NCBI RefSeq assembly: GCF_017808105.1
Contig: NZ_JADBHF010000011.1
Span: 1-64,000, forward strand
Direction: 5' to 3'
DNA length: 64,000 nucleotides
From: Brevibacterium renqingii
Lineage (GTDB): Bacteria; Actinomycetota; Actinomycetes; Actinomycetales; Brevibacteriaceae
Shown in pieces: positions 9,355 through 18,555 of this stretch. Below the pieces are notes generated by a model. It was not told where the DNA came from and did no database searches. It was given only the letters and a program-made list of their open reading frames with translations. The position numbers and the translations under genes are program-made. The number at the start of each line of letters is the position of its first letter. The stretch's first letter is position 1.

Positions 9355-10305
9355 ATGTACGAGGATGTAACAGCCGCTGAATTGAGCACCCGTGATCTCG
9401 GAGTCCTGGTCGGCTTCGACGGCTCAGACCACGCCGAATCGGCTCTGCAGTTCGGAGCGAGCGAAGCACTTCGCCGGAAGACGACTCTCACTGTCGTCAC
9501 CGCCTACACAGTCCCTGTCCCGATCTATCCCAATATGGCGTCTCTGCCCTCGGAGCCGGAAGATCGCGCCCGACGGAAGGCCGCCGAAGCCACACTCGAG
9601 GTGGCCCAGGAACAACTCAAAGACCACTCTGGCGAAGTCATCCTCGCCGCCGCCGAGGGCAATCCCACCGGCACCCTTGCCGAACTCTCCAAGCAGGCCC
9701 AGCTGGTCGTCGTCGGTGCTCGCGGACGCGGCGGCTTCATCGGGCAGCTTCTCGGTTCGGTCGCCGCGGCGCTTCCGGCTCACACCCACTGCCCCACGAT
9801 CGTGTTTCCCGGGACCCCCTCCGCTGAGGCGACTGCGAAGAACGAGACCGGTGCCGAGCACAAGCAGAGCGGCCCGATCGTCGCCGCGATCGATGGCTCA
9901 GTGCAGAGCGACGAGGTCCTCAAGCAGGCGGCACAAGTGGCAGAGGAGAAGGCCGCGCCGCTGAAGATCCTCATGGTCATGCCGCTGGCGGAGGAATGGC
10001 TGTACTGGTATCCCGACGTCCAACTCCAGAACAAGTCGAGCCAGAGTCGTCAGAGCGAACTCGAGAAGACGATCCGAGAGAACCACTCATGGATGTACGA
10101 CGAGCACTCGAACCTGGACATCTCCGTCGATGTCGTGATCGGCGACGCCGTGGACGTCATCGGTGACTGGAGTGCGACGGCGCAGCTGACCGTGGTCGGC
10201 ACCAGAGGCCGCGGTGCGGTGCGAAGCGCGCTGCTCGGTTCCGTCTCTCGCGGTGTGCTCAACGGTGCTCAGGGTCCGGTGATGATCGTTCCCCGCCAGT
10301 CATAG
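9355..10305 (+). CDS. Universal stress protein, two UspA domains
   Basis: A 316-residue tandem UspA protein. The ATG at 9355 is chosen because AGGAGG stands six bases upstream; a longer open frame from 9274 lacks such a site. Unit one starts LGVLVGFDGSDHAESAL and ends with GARGRGGFIGQLLGSVA; unit two starts IVAAIDGSVQSDEVL and ends GTRGRGAVRSALLGSVS and PVMIVP. Both keep G-x2-G-x9-G-[ST], so nucleotide binding is expected. It is more like the third gene of the cluster than the first (shared GFDGSDHA and RGGFIGQLLGSVAAALP), suggesting local duplication. The following usp gene begins only 15 bases downstream. Confidence 0.9.
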   Translation: MYEDVTAAELSTRDLGVLVGFDGSDHAESALQFGASEALRRKTTLTVVTAYTVPVPIYPNMASLPSEPEDRARRKAAEATLEVAQEQLKDHSGEVILAAAEGNPTGTLAELSKQAQLVVVGARGRGGFIGQLLGSVAAALPAHTHCPTIVFPGTPSAEATAKNETGAEHKQSGPIVAAIDGSVQSDEVLKQAAQVAEEKAAPLKILMVMPLAEEWLYWYPDVQLQNKSSQSRQSELEKTIRENHSWMYDEHSNLDISVDVVIGDAVDVIGDWSATAQLTVVGTRGRGAVRSALLGSVSRGVLNGAQGPVMIVPRQS

Positions 10306-10320
10306 CCTGAGGCTCTGGTC

Positions 10321-11277
10321 ATGAACGACGAGATTCTCTTCGATTCCGCCGATCGCGACTTCGGCGTGCTGGTGGGCTTCGACGGTTCGGATCATGCCCG
10401 GTCCGCACTGCATTTCGCCGCTGCAGAAGCACTCAGCAGCGGCGCGGCCCTCACGGTCGTGACCGTCTACCGGCTCCCTCCCATGATGTACACCGGTGAG
10501 CCGGCGATTCTGGTCACGGCCGAAGCCCGAGCCGAACGGGATCGTGCCGAGCAGCTCCTCGACGACGCTCGGGAGTATCTGCGCGATTACCCGGGAGAAG
10601 TGACGTTCTCTTCGGCGGAGGGCAGCCCGACCGGAGTACTCGCCGAACTCAGTGCTCGTGCGCAGACGGTCGTCGTCGGCGCCCATGGTCGCGGCGGCTT
10701 CATCGGACAGCTCCTCGGTTCGGTCGCCGCGGCGCTTCCCGGCCATGCGCAGTGCCCCACCATCGTCATCCCGCAGGACTACCAACCGGGAGACGGGCCG
10801 GGCGCCGAGTTCTTCACACACGATCGGGACACCGCGCCGGTGGTGGCTGGAATCGACCTGTCCGAGCGCAGCCGCATGGTGCTGCTTCTCGCCGCACAGC
10901 AGGCGAAGCAATTCGAGGTTCCACTGCAGGTGCTGACCGCGCTGCCGCTGCTGAGAGAGTGGAAGTACTGGTACCCGGATCTCGAAGAGTTCGACACGAT
11001 CACCGAGCTTCGCCGGAGCAACTTGCAGGCATCGGTCGAGCAGGAGATCGCCTGGCTGCGTCGACGCCATACGCGCCTCGACATCTCCGTCGAGGTCGAA
11101 CTCGGCGACCCGGCCGACCTCCTCGAGGCGAAGACCCGCACGGCGCAGCTGACGGTGGTCGGCACTCGCGGTCGCGGCGGGATGAAGAGCACACTGCTCG
11201 GTTCCGTCAGCCGCGAGGTCCTCAACCGTGCGCGAGGACCCGTCATGGTGGTGCCGACCGGGAAGGCCGGGCGATAG
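10321..11277 (+). CDS. Universal stress protein, two UspA domains
   Basis: A 318-residue tandem UspA protein and third member of the cluster, 15 bases after the previous gene and so probably co-transcribed. Unit one begins FGVLVGFDGSDHARSAL and carries GAHGRGGFIGQLLGSVA; unit two begins VVAGIDLSERSRMVLLL and ends GTRGRGGMKSTLLGSVS then PVMVVP. The ATP-binding glycine pattern is intact in both. A conserved aromatic segment (EWKYWYPDLEEF) in the second half is shared with the preceding paralogue (EWLYWYPDVQLQ), supporting a recent duplication of that pair. The convergent oxidoreductase gene ends 33 bases away. Confidence 0.9.
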   Translation: MNDEILFDSADRDFGVLVGFDGSDHARSALHFAAAEALSSGAALTVVTVYRLPPMMYTGEPAILVTAEARAERDRAEQLLDDAREYLRDYPGEVTFSSAEGSPTGVLAELSARAQTVVVGAHGRGGFIGQLLGSVAAALPGHAQCPTIVIPQDYQPGDGPGAEFFTHDRDTAPVVAGIDLSERSRMVLLLAAQQAKQFEVPLQVLTALPLLREWKYWYPDLEEFDTITELRRSNLQASVEQEIAWLRRRHTRLDISVEVELGDPADLLEAKTRTAQLTVVGTRGRGGMKSTLLGSVSREVLNRARGPVMVVPTGKAGR

Positions 11278-11310
11278 CTCCCACCGCTTTGCCGTCTCTG
11301 CGCGTCCCGG

Positions 11311-12372
11311 TCAGGGCAGGATGAGGATCCGGCCCCGCACTCCCCCGCCTTCGAGGGCCCGGTGGGCTTCGGCCGCCTCGGCGAGGTGGAAGGTCGCACC
11401 GGTGCGACCGCGCAGGCGCCCGGTCGCCAGCATCTGGTTGATCGCCTGGGCCGCCTCGGCGAGGTCGGCGGCCGAGGCATTGCTGATCGCGAAACCGAGC
11501 ACGCTGGCATCACGCGTATAGAGCTGACCCAGCGGCAGCCTCGGCGTGGCCTGCATCCCTGCCATCGCGATGATGCGGGCACCGTGGGCGAGCAGGGGAA
11601 CGGACCGGTCGAAATCGTCATCTCCGCTGGGGTCCCACCACACGTCGACGCCGTGCGGGGCGGCCTGCTCGACCCGTTCGCAGAAGTCATCGGCGTGCTT
11701 CGCGAGGACGTCCTCGGCACCACAGTCGGCGACCCATTGTTCGTCGCCGGTCGAGGCACCGGCGATGACGTGGGCGCCCATGGCCGCGGCGAGTTGGACG
11801 ATCGCGGTGCCCACGGCCCCGCTTGCCGATCTGACCACGATGGTCTCGCCCGGGCGCAGCCGTGCCTCGCGCACGAGCCCGATGTAGGCGGTTCCGGCCG
11901 CATGGAGGACCGGGGCCGCCTCGGCGGGATCGATGCCCTCGGGAAGCGGGTACAGCCGTGCGGCCGGAGCGGTGACGTATTCTGCGAACGCGCCCTGACG
12001 GCCGTCGTGGCCGAGGCTGTTGGACCACACTCGATCACCCGGGCTGAATGCCTCGACCGCCTCGCCGACGGCGACGACGGTGCCGACGAGGTCCCGGCCG
12101 ATGACGAAGGGGAATGGCATCGGTGTGGGGAATGCGCCGGAGCGGACGAAGAGATCGACGTGGTTGACCTCGCTGGCCTCCATCCGCACGAGCACCTCGG
12201 TCGGGCCCGGTTCGGGGACGGGCAGCTCGCCGATCCGAATGTTCTCGACCCCTCCGGTGGCCTCGATGTAAGCGGCTGTCATCCGGTCCGGAACGTCCAC
12301 CGGTCTCATCTCCTCAGCGAATGAATCGTTCACCTCGTGAAGCTCTTCATGTGTGTCAGTTCCATAATTCAT
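11311..12372 (-). CDS. Zinc-independent MDR-family NADPH:quinone reductase-like protein
   Basis: A medium-chain dehydrogenase/reductase. The GroES-like substrate domain has EASEVNHVDLFVRSG and FVIGRDLVGTVVAVG; the Rossmann domain has VVRSASGAVGTAIVQLAA; the C-terminus has GGVRGRILILP. The structural-zinc cysteine cluster of alcohol dehydrogenases is absent, as in quinone oxidoreductases. Family members reduce quinones or enones with NADPH. The conserved part begins at MTAAYIEATGG (12282); upstream in-frame starts are ATG at 12372 and 12309 and TTG at 12378, none with a well-spaced ribosome site, so the exact N-terminus is uncertain. It converges with the usp cluster. Confidence 0.85.
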   Translation of the reverse strand: MNYGTDTHEELHEVNDSFAEEMRPVDVPDRMTAAYIEATGGVENIRIGELPVPEPGPTEVLVRMEASEVNHVDLFVRSGAFPTPMPFPFVIGRDLVGTVVAVGEAVEAFSPGDRVWSNSLGHDGRQGAFAEYVTAPAARLYPLPEGIDPAEAAPVLHAAGTAYIGLVREARLRPGETIVVRSASGAVGTAIVQLAAAMGAHVIAGASTGDEQWVADCGAEDVLAKHADDFCERVEQAAPHGVDVWWDPSGDDDFDRSVPLLAHGARIIAMAGMQATPRLPLGQLYTRDASVLGFAISNASAADLAEAAQAINQMLATGRLRGRTGATFHLAEAAEAHRALEGGGVRGRILILP

Positions 12373-12473
12373 CGTCAAGCGGACGGTGACACGATTGAAC
12401 CCCCTGCAGAAGGGCTGCGGACTATCGCGTGAGCCAATTCTTCAAACGACCCCGTCTCGGAACACTCTTCGAG

Positions 12474-12614
12474 CTACTCGTCCTCCGCCTGGTCAGAGAC
12501 AGCTTCCCCGGCTTCCGTCTTTTCCTTGTCTTCCCCCGTGTTCCGATCGTCAGGATGCTCCACGGTGTCCGGAACTGCTTCTTTTTCTTCCCATCGTCGA
12601 CCTCCTCGAATCAT
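12474..12614 (-). CDS. Possible small acidic protein (46 aa), start or frame uncertain
   Basis: A minus-strand frame from ATG 12614 to TAG 12474 encodes a Glu/Asp-rich tail (VPDTVEHPDDRNTGEDKEKT and on to QAEDE) typical of small disordered actinobacterial proteins. A well-placed GGAGG with six-base spacing precedes a different ATG at 12594, but that ATG is out of frame by one base with the acidic frame; deleting one G just after it would join them. The gene may therefore carry a one-base insertion, or the longer ATG is used, or this is chance. The rest of the gap 12379-12918 holds only the hairpin at 12864. Confidence 0.3.
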   Translation of the reverse strand: MIRGGRRWEEKEAVPDTVEHPDDRNTGEDKEKTEAGEAVSDQAEDE

Positions 12615-12863
12615 GCCCCGAAGTAAAACCCCTCCGGTCTCAACTGGCACAAGTCACCGAGCGGCGACTTGATTTCATCTTGGGCTCTCGGCCGAGCACC
12701 GTCAATCACCCCACATGACTCAGACAGACTGCTCGCGTCACCATGCGCTTCAACTCACTTGGCAGCGTAGAGAAAAACACCAATGATCGGCTGGCCGAAA
12801 TGTATCGGCCCCGTTCGCAGGCCCGGAACGTGTCGGGGTCGAGACGAGGCAACCTTAGGACGA

Positions 12864-12899
12864 GGGCCGCAGCGTCAGTGAGATCTGACGCGGCGGCCC
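12864..12899 (-). terminator. Hairpin terminator of amino-acid permease gene
   Basis: GGCCGC-A-GCGTCAG (12865-12878) pairs with CTGACGC-G-GCGGCC (12885-12898), one mismatch, six-base loop. It lies 20 bases past the stop of the minus-strand permease gene. A G-C pair can be added at the base. No U-tract follows. Confidence 0.65.
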
Positions 12900-12918
12900 G
12901 TCTGGTTCGGACGACGAA

Positions 12919-14589
12919 TCATTCCCCGTCGATGTGTTCGGCGCGGGTCTCCTTGGTGTTCTCGACGTTGGTGATGACTTCCTGCGACTTCAGGCGGGTC
13001 TTGATGCCGACGTAGAAGACGATGGCGGTGAAGACAGTGCAGATCAGCTCGCCCCATCCGAATGTGAGCACGCCCATGGCACCTTCGCCATAGTTGCTCA
13101 GCAGGCTGAGCACGGCCAGACCGCCGAGCCACAGGATCATCCACCAGCCGGACTTGAACTGCAGCGGCGGAATCTTGCTGCGGTCGCTGAAGGCGTAGTG
13201 CAGACCGAGGACCACGTAGCCGAGCACCATCGCCAGGAACAGCTTCCAGTTCGTGTCCCAGCCGGTCCAGAACACGATGAGGTTCGCGGCGAGGAATCCG
13301 AGGAACGGCAGGGTGTCCCCGCCGGGCAGCCGGAACGGACGCTCCTGGTCCGGCAGCTGACGGCGCAGCGCCGCCACTGTGACCGGGCCGGATCCGAAGG
13401 AGATGACGGTGCCGGAGGTGATGAACCCGACCATCTTCGCCCACGACGGGAACGGGAAGAAGAGGAAGCAGGCGACGATGAACGTCACCACCAGACCGAA
13501 CCACGGGATGCCCTTCCTGTTCAGCTTCGTCATCGCACTCGGGGCATTGCCCACGCGGGCCTGCGAGTACGACAGGCGCGGGGTGAGCGCGGTGAAGATC
13601 AGGCCGGTGTCGGCCGGGGAGACGACGGCATCGATGTAGAGGATGATCGCCAGCCACATCGCACCGAGCATGATCGCGATCTCTGCCCACGGTCCTGCCG
13701 AGTTCGAGAACGACAGTCCGCCCCAGCCGTCCTTGAGCAGGTCGGTGGGGATGGCCCCGATGAACGCGACCTGCAGGAGGATGTAGATGATGCCGGTGAG
13801 CACGATCGAGCCGATCACGGCGAACGGCACGTTCTTCTGCGGGTTCTTCGTCTCACCGGCGAACTCCACGCCCTGGCGGAAGCCGAGGTAGGAGAAGACG
13901 ATGCCCGCCGCGGGCAGGGCCGCGAAGATCGGTGCGATGCCGTTGGGGGCGAATCCGCCGAACTCGGGCATGTGGAAGTGACCGGGGTTGAAGGCCAGCA
14001 GCGCAAGTCCGACGAACACGAGGACGATGACGAGCAGTTTCCACCACACGAGCACGTTGTTGAACTGAGCGAAGAACTTCACCCCGAACATGTTGATGAT
14101 GCAGAAGACTGCGACCATCGCGATGCTCACGAGGATGCCCGGCACTGTGAGGACGAGGACGCCTTCCTTCGACTCCATCAGCCACGGCATATAGCTCGAG
14201 GCGTACTGCACGGCCGCGAGGACCTCGATGCCGACGGTTCCCGCCGCCGACAGCCACGTGATCCACCCGCTGGTGTAGCTCGCGAACGAACCGAACGCAT
14301 AGTGCGGGTAGCGCACGACACCGCCGGCGACGGGGAACATGACACCGAGTTCGGAGTAGTTCAGCGCCACGAAGATGATGAGGACCGCGCCGAGCGCCCA
14401 GGACAGGATCGCGGCCGGGCCGGCCATGCTGGCGGCGTCGAAGGCGCCGAAGAGCCAACCGGAACCGATGATCGACCCGACTCCGGTGAAGAGCAGTCCG
14501 GTCTTGCCGATATCGCGTTTGAGTCCTTTGTCATGGACGACTGTCACGCTCGTGTGCGAGCCGGATGACAGGGGATTTTTTGAGGGCAC
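12919..14589 (-). CDS. APC-superfamily amino-acid permease
   Basis: A 556-residue polytopic membrane protein with about 12 hydrophobic segments. The opening after a 30-residue polar N-terminus (LLFTGVGSIIGSGWLFGAFDAA) is the APC-family TM1 glycine motif, and GFRQGVEFAGETKNPQKNVP is the conserved TM6-loop region of amino-acid transporters. PADTGLIFTALTPRLSYSQAR resembles aspartate/proton symporter-type members. GTG start at 14589 is supported by GGGAGGCGAAG directly upstream. Substrate is unknown; amino-acid import with protons is the family norm. Followed by a hairpin terminator. Confidence 0.9.
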   Translation of the reverse strand: MPSKNPLSSGSHTSVTVVHDKGLKRDIGKTGLLFTGVGSIIGSGWLFGAFDAASMAGPAAILSWALGAVLIIFVALNYSELGVMFPVAGGVVRYPHYAFGSFASYTSGWITWLSAAGTVGIEVLAAVQYASSYMPWLMESKEGVLVLTVPGILVSIAMVAVFCIINMFGVKFFAQFNNVLVWWKLLVIVLVFVGLALLAFNPGHFHMPEFGGFAPNGIAPIFAALPAAGIVFSYLGFRQGVEFAGETKNPQKNVPFAVIGSIVLTGIIYILLQVAFIGAIPTDLLKDGWGGLSFSNSAGPWAEIAIMLGAMWLAIILYIDAVVSPADTGLIFTALTPRLSYSQARVGNAPSAMTKLNRKGIPWFGLVVTFIVACFLFFPFPSWAKMVGFITSGTVISFGSGPVTVAALRRQLPDQERPFRLPGGDTLPFLGFLAANLIVFWTGWDTNWKLFLAMVLGYVVLGLHYAFSDRSKIPPLQFKSGWWMILWLGGLAVLSLLSNYGEGAMGVLTFGWGELICTVFTAIVFYVGIKTRLKSQEVITNVENTKETRAEHIDGE

Positions 14590-14815
14590 CTTCGCCTCCC
14601 AGGATTGTGACGGCAGAATCTCCGCGGTCAGTCTTCTCCTGCAGTCCTGTTATGTCAATCACTATCGGAGCCGCATCCGCCGAGGCCGCGGCGCCGAGCG
14701 GCGATGCGGTCGGATTCCTGGTGGCGGGGCCGAATAGTGGAACGTTTCGGGTCACTATGTGGGGCCTGCGGGTGGGGCAGTTAGTCGCGTCTGCTGCCTG
14801 CCCGAGGCATACCCT

Positions 14816-15880
14816 CTACTCTTGGCTCTCCCCCTCAGTTCTCCGCAGATTGTGGGCACGCTCGATGTCCTCCTGGCGCTTCCGCTCCTTCTTATCGCTG
14901 GCCTTGGTGTCGCGCGGGGGCAGCTGGAGGTCCTCCTCGGCGGGCAGCCCGGCCTGCAGTTCGCGGCCGCGTTCGAGTTCGCTGTCGATCTCGGCACCGA
15001 AGAGCAGGATGACGTTGACGATGTACGTCCACAGCAGCAGGACGATCACCCCGCCGAGGACGCCGTAGGTCTTGTTGTAATTGCCGAAGTTCGCAACATA
15101 GAAGAAGAACCCGGCCGAGGCGATGACGATCACGACGATGGCGATGAACGCGCCGAGGCTGATCCACCGGAACTTCGGCTGCTGGACGTTCGGGGTCGCG
15201 TAGTAGAGAAGAGCGAGAACCAAGACGACGATGAAGGCGAGGACGAACCACTTCGCGATGCTCCACACCATGAGTGCGACCGAACCCAAGCCGATCGCGC
15301 TGCCCACGGCCTCGGCGATCGGTCCCGAGAGGACGAAGATCAGCAGCGCGATCGCCCCGAGGACGAGGATCAGAGCTGTCAGCAGGTACATCTGGAGGTT
15401 GAACTTGATGAATCCGCGTCCCTCGCGGATGTCGTGCAGGATGTTCATGGCCCTGCCGAAGGCCTTCACGTACCCGGAGGCCGACCACAGGGCTGCGAGC
15501 AGACCGATGAGGAGGCCGATGCCCGGGGCCGGGGCCGAGAGGACGTTCTCGAGGGCGGGCCGGATGGACTTCCAGGCATCAGCGGGAACGACTCCCTGCA
15601 CCTGGTCGAGGACGGTGGAGACCGCGGTGCTCTGTCCGACGAGGCTGAGGATCGAGACGAGGCCGAGGAGACCCGGGAAGATCGACAGCACAGTGCGATA
15701 GGTCAGCCCCGCGGCGAGGTCGGTGCAGCCATCGGCGGAGAATTCGCGGATCGTCGATCTGAAGATGAACGCCCACGAGGGCTTCGTGATGTCCGCAGGC
15801 GAGTCGGGCTTCCGGTGGTCATCTGGCGGAGGGGCGTGCTCTTGCTCGATTCGAGCACTGCCCCGGGAATGCTTTGACAT
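14816..15880 (-). CDS. YihY/BrkB family inner-membrane protein
   Basis: A 354-residue protein of the YihY/virulence factor BrkB family, membrane proteins of unclear transport role. ATG 15880 has GAGAGGAGC upstream; an open frame from 15913 has no better site. After a polar N-terminus, family landmarks appear: AAGLTYRTVLSIFPGLLGLV in TM1, GLLAALWSASGYVKAFGRAMN, then four further hydrophobic stretches including LLLWTYIVNVILLFGAEIDS. The C-terminal tail is highly charged (KASDKKERKRQEDIERAHN). Earlier annotation of this family as ribonuclease BN is not supported. Confidence 0.87.
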   Translation of the reverse strand: MSKHSRGSARIEQEHAPPPDDHRKPDSPADITKPSWAFIFRSTIREFSADGCTDLAAGLTYRTVLSIFPGLLGLVSILSLVGQSTAVSTVLDQVQGVVPADAWKSIRPALENVLSAPAPGIGLLIGLLAALWSASGYVKAFGRAMNILHDIREGRGFIKFNLQMYLLTALILVLGAIALLIFVLSGPIAEAVGSAIGLGSVALMVWSIAKWFVLAFIVVLVLALLYYATPNVQQPKFRWISLGAFIAIVVIVIASAGFFFYVANFGNYNKTYGVLGGVIVLLLWTYIVNVILLFGAEIDSELERGRELQAGLPAEEDLQLPPRDTKASDKKERKRQEDIERAHNLRRTEGESQE

Positions 15881-16008
15881 CGAATGCTCCTCTCGAAGGA
15901 CGATTCGGGACAATTGACGAAGCTATCACCGGCATGTGCCTCCGACAACGGACAATCTCGGTTCCAGATGACTCACACATTCGTCGCCGACCGCGTCAGC
16001 CGACCATG

Positions 16009-17418
16009 TCAGCCGGCGGCGTTCGCCTCGGCGGTGAGATGAGCGCGAGCCTCGGCGAGCATGGCCTCACGGGTTGCGATCTTCACCCGTTCGCGGCCCT
16101 CGGCCTCGCCGAGGGCCTTCTCCGCCGCCTCGAGGCGGTGGTAGCCGGCCCAATCGGCGTAGTCGACGCCCTTGGCCTCGAGCAGCTCGACGATCGCGTC
16201 CTCCTCCGGGTAGACGGGATCGGTCAGCGCCCCGGCGTCCTGGTCGGCAAGGATGTGCGTGATCGTCTCCAGCGCATCACCCTTCGTGTGACCGATGAGG
16301 CCGACGGGCCCGCGTTTGATCCATCCGGTGGTGTACACGCCGGGGATGACGTCCGCCTCGGCGGCCTGTGCCTGGGTCTTCGCGTCGACGACGCGTCCCT
16401 CGTGGTTGGGGATGACGCGCTTGGCCTCGTCGAAGGGCAGCTGCGGCAGCTGCGTGCCCGCATAGCCGACGGCGCGGTAGACGGCGTCGATGTCCCAGTC
16501 GTGGAACTGACCGGTCCCCGCAACCGCGCCGGTGCCGTCGAGTTCCTGACGTTCGGTGCGCAGACCAGTCACCCGATCCTCGCCGAGGACGGCCACCGGT
16601 GCATGCAGGAAGTGCAGGTGCAATCTCCGCTTCGCCCCGGTCTCCTCCCGCATGGCGAAGTCCGTGAGCGTCTTCGTCACCTATTTGACCTGGTTGCTCG
16701 ACTCGATGGCCTCGAGCGAACCCTGATCGAACTCGAAGTCCTCGGGGTAGACGATGATGTCGACGTCGGCGACCTGCCCGAGCTCGCGCAGCTCGAGCGG
16801 GGTGAACTTCGCCTGGGCGGGCCCGCGCCTGCCGAAGATGTGGACGTCGGTGACGCGTGAGGACTTCAGCCCTTCGTACACGTGGTCGGGGATCTCCGTG
16901 GTGTGCAGGTCATCGGCCTGCTTCGCGAGCACCCGGGCCACGTCGAGGGCGACGTTGCCGTTGCCGAGCACGGCGACCTTCTCGGCCTCCAGCGGCCACG
17001 TCTGGTCGACGTCCGGGTGGGCGTCGTACCAGTTGACGAAGTCCGCGGCCCCGTAGGAACCGGGCAGGTCGATGCCGGGCAGCTCGAGCGGTGCGTCGCT
17101 GAAGCAGCCGGTGGAGAAGATCACTGCATCATAGCGATCGGTGAGCTCGCCGAGGCTGATGTCGGCGCCGTATTCGACATTGGAGAACAGGCGGATGTCG
17201 CCGCGGTCGAGGACCTTGATGAGCGCGTTGATGATGCCTTTGATGCGGGGATGGTCCGGGGCGACGCCGTAGCGGACGAGGCCGAAGGGTGAGGGCAGGC
17301 GTTCGAACAGGTCGATGCTCAAGTCGAGGTCGTGCTCGGCCTTCGTCAGCAGGTCCGCGGCGTAGATGCCGGCGGGTCCGGCGCCGATGATGGCCACGCG
17401 GAAGGGTGTTGTCGTCAT
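16009..17418 (-). pseudogene. fprA: Ferredoxin--NADP+ reductase FprA, interrupted by in-frame TAG
   Basis: The 5' part (17418 to 16684, 245 codons) begins MTTTPFRVAIIGAGPAGIYA with the FAD-binding GxGxxG, continues RYGVAPDHPRIKG and the NADP-binding VLGNGNVALDVARVLA, and stops at TAG 16681-16683. The 3' part continues in the same frame (16680 to 16009), with TLTDFAMREETGA, the FprA-type C-terminal IPGVYTTGWIKRGPVGLIG and a normal stop. Codon use is the same on both sides and no base is gained or lost, so one 469-codon gene has a single nonsense codon, most simply CAG to TAG. FprA passes electrons from NADPH to ferredoxin. The gene lies 13 bases after the ferredoxin gene, with a GAGGAGC ribosome site. 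A sequencing error, recent mutation or readthrough are all possible. Confidence 0.85.
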
Positions 17419-17431
17419 GGGTGCTCCTCGG

Positions 17432-17758
17432 TCAGTCGTCGGTGTTCTGCGGGGGCAGTCCCGCGATGAATGGGTGGTCTTTGTCGATGACCCCGTGGGC
17501 GGCGGCCCCGCCCGGGGAGCCGATGTCGTCGAAGAAGTCGACGTTCGCGGCGTGGTAGTCCTCCCACTCCTCGGGCACATCGTCTTCGAAGAAGATCGCC
17601 TCGACGGGGCAGACGGGTTCGCAGGCGCCGCAGTCGACGCATTCGTCGGGATGGATGTACAGGGAGCGCTTGCCCTCGTAGATGCAGTCGACCGGGCACT
17701 CTTCGATGCAGGCGCGATCTTTCACGTCCACGCAGGGCTGGGCGATGATGTAGGTCAT
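17432..17758 (-). CDS. fdxA: Seven-iron ferredoxin FdxA (sulfur operon copy)
   Basis: A 108-residue ferredoxin of the actinobacterial 3Fe-4S/4Fe-4S type. Cysteines occur in [20 protein letters not shown] and in [18 protein letters not shown], matching the usual seven-iron pattern. Its ATG overlaps the stop of cobA as ATGA, and fprA follows after 13 bases, so it sits between siroheme synthesis and its own reductase. It most likely carries electrons to sulfite reductase. A close paralogue is encoded at 40443-40775. Confidence 0.95.
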   Translation of the reverse strand: MTYIIAQPCVDVKDRACIEECPVDCIYEGKRSLYIHPDECVDCGACEPVCPVEAIFFEDDVPEEWEDYHAANVDFFDDIGSPGGAAAHGVIDKDHPFIAGLPPQNTDD

Positions 17759-18555
17759 GGGTTCCTTGCCAGTTCGGGGTGCGGTGCCGCCGCGGAGTCG
17801 AAGGCGCCTGCGGCATAGGGGCTGAGGGTGACGACGTCGCCGACGACGATGACGGCCGGCGAGCGCACGCTGCGGCGGGCGGCGTGGAAGGCGATGGTGC
17901 CCAGCGTCCCGATGGTCACCCGCTGGGAATCGCCGAAGCCGTCCTCGACGATCGCGACCGGGCAGTCGGGGCCGCGAGTGCCGCGGGCGAGCACCATCGC
18001 CGAATGCACGAGTGTGCCGATGCCCATGAGCACGACGACCGTGTGGTCGCGCCCGCCGCCGATCTCGGTGAGCTGGTCGTGGCCGGTGGCGACGGTGTAG
18101 GAGGTGGCCAGCCCGCGGTGGGTGAGCGGGATGCCGGCGACGGCGGGAACGGAGTTCGCGCTCGTGACTCCGGGCACGACCTGGACGTCGATCCCGGCCT
18201 CCCGGCAGGCGATGACCTCCTCTCCCCCGCGCCCGAAGACGAAGGGGTCCCCGCCCTTGAGCCGGACGACGCGGCGGCCGCGCCGGGCCTCCTCGACGAG
18301 GATCTCGTTGATCCTCTCCTGCGGCACCGGGTGGTGGCCCGGCTGCTTGCCGACGTCGATGACCACCGCATCGAGGGGTGCTCCCCTCTCCTCGGTCAGC
18401 TGATCGATGATCGAGCGCGCGCCGAGGCGGTCGGCGACGATGACGTCGGCCGCTTCCAGGGCGCGCAGACCGGTGACGGTGAGCAGGCCGAGGTCGCCGG
18501 GGCCGGCGCCGATGAGCATGACGCTGCCCGGGGCCTGTGCGAGGAAGAGGCTCAT
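17755..18555 (-). CDS. cobA: Uroporphyrinogen-III C-methyltransferase
   Basis: A 266-residue SUMT that methylates uroporphyrinogen III twice with SAM to precorrin-2, the branch-point to siroheme. Motifs are VMLIGAGPGDLGLLTVTGLR at the N-terminus, VIVADRLG, VRLKGGDPFVFGRGGEE, VVPGVTSANSVPAVAGIPLT and the HDQL segment. It lacks the CysG precorrin-2 dehydrogenase/ferrochelatase domain. Start and stop both overlap neighbours by ATGA (cysN upstream, fdxA downstream), showing translational coupling in the sulfate-reduction operon, where siroheme is needed for sulfite reductase. Confidence 0.95.
   Translation of the reverse strand: MSLFLAQAPGSVMLIGAGPGDLGLLTVTGLRALEAADVIVADRLGARSIIDQLTEERGAPLDAVVIDVGKQPGHHPVPQERINEILVEEARRGRRVVRLKGGDPFVFGRGGEEVIACREAGIDVQVVPGVTSANSVPAVAGIPLTHRGLATSYTVATGHDQLTEIGGGRDHTVVVLMGIGTLVHSAMVLARGTRGPDCPVAIVEDGFGDSQRVTIGTLGTIAFHAARRSVRSPAVIVVGDVVTLSPYAAGAFDSAAAPHPELARNP

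Noticed and set aside
12934..14568. 544-codon plus-strand open frame opposite the amino-acid permease
   Set aside because: Product is an Asp/Glu/Arg-rich string without any domain, complementary to a clear 12-TM transporter.
16681..16683. Reading the TAG in fprA as programmed recoding (pyrrolysine)
   Set aside because: Family members have no such residue, and no pyrrolysine machinery or structured element was seen; mutation or error is simpler.
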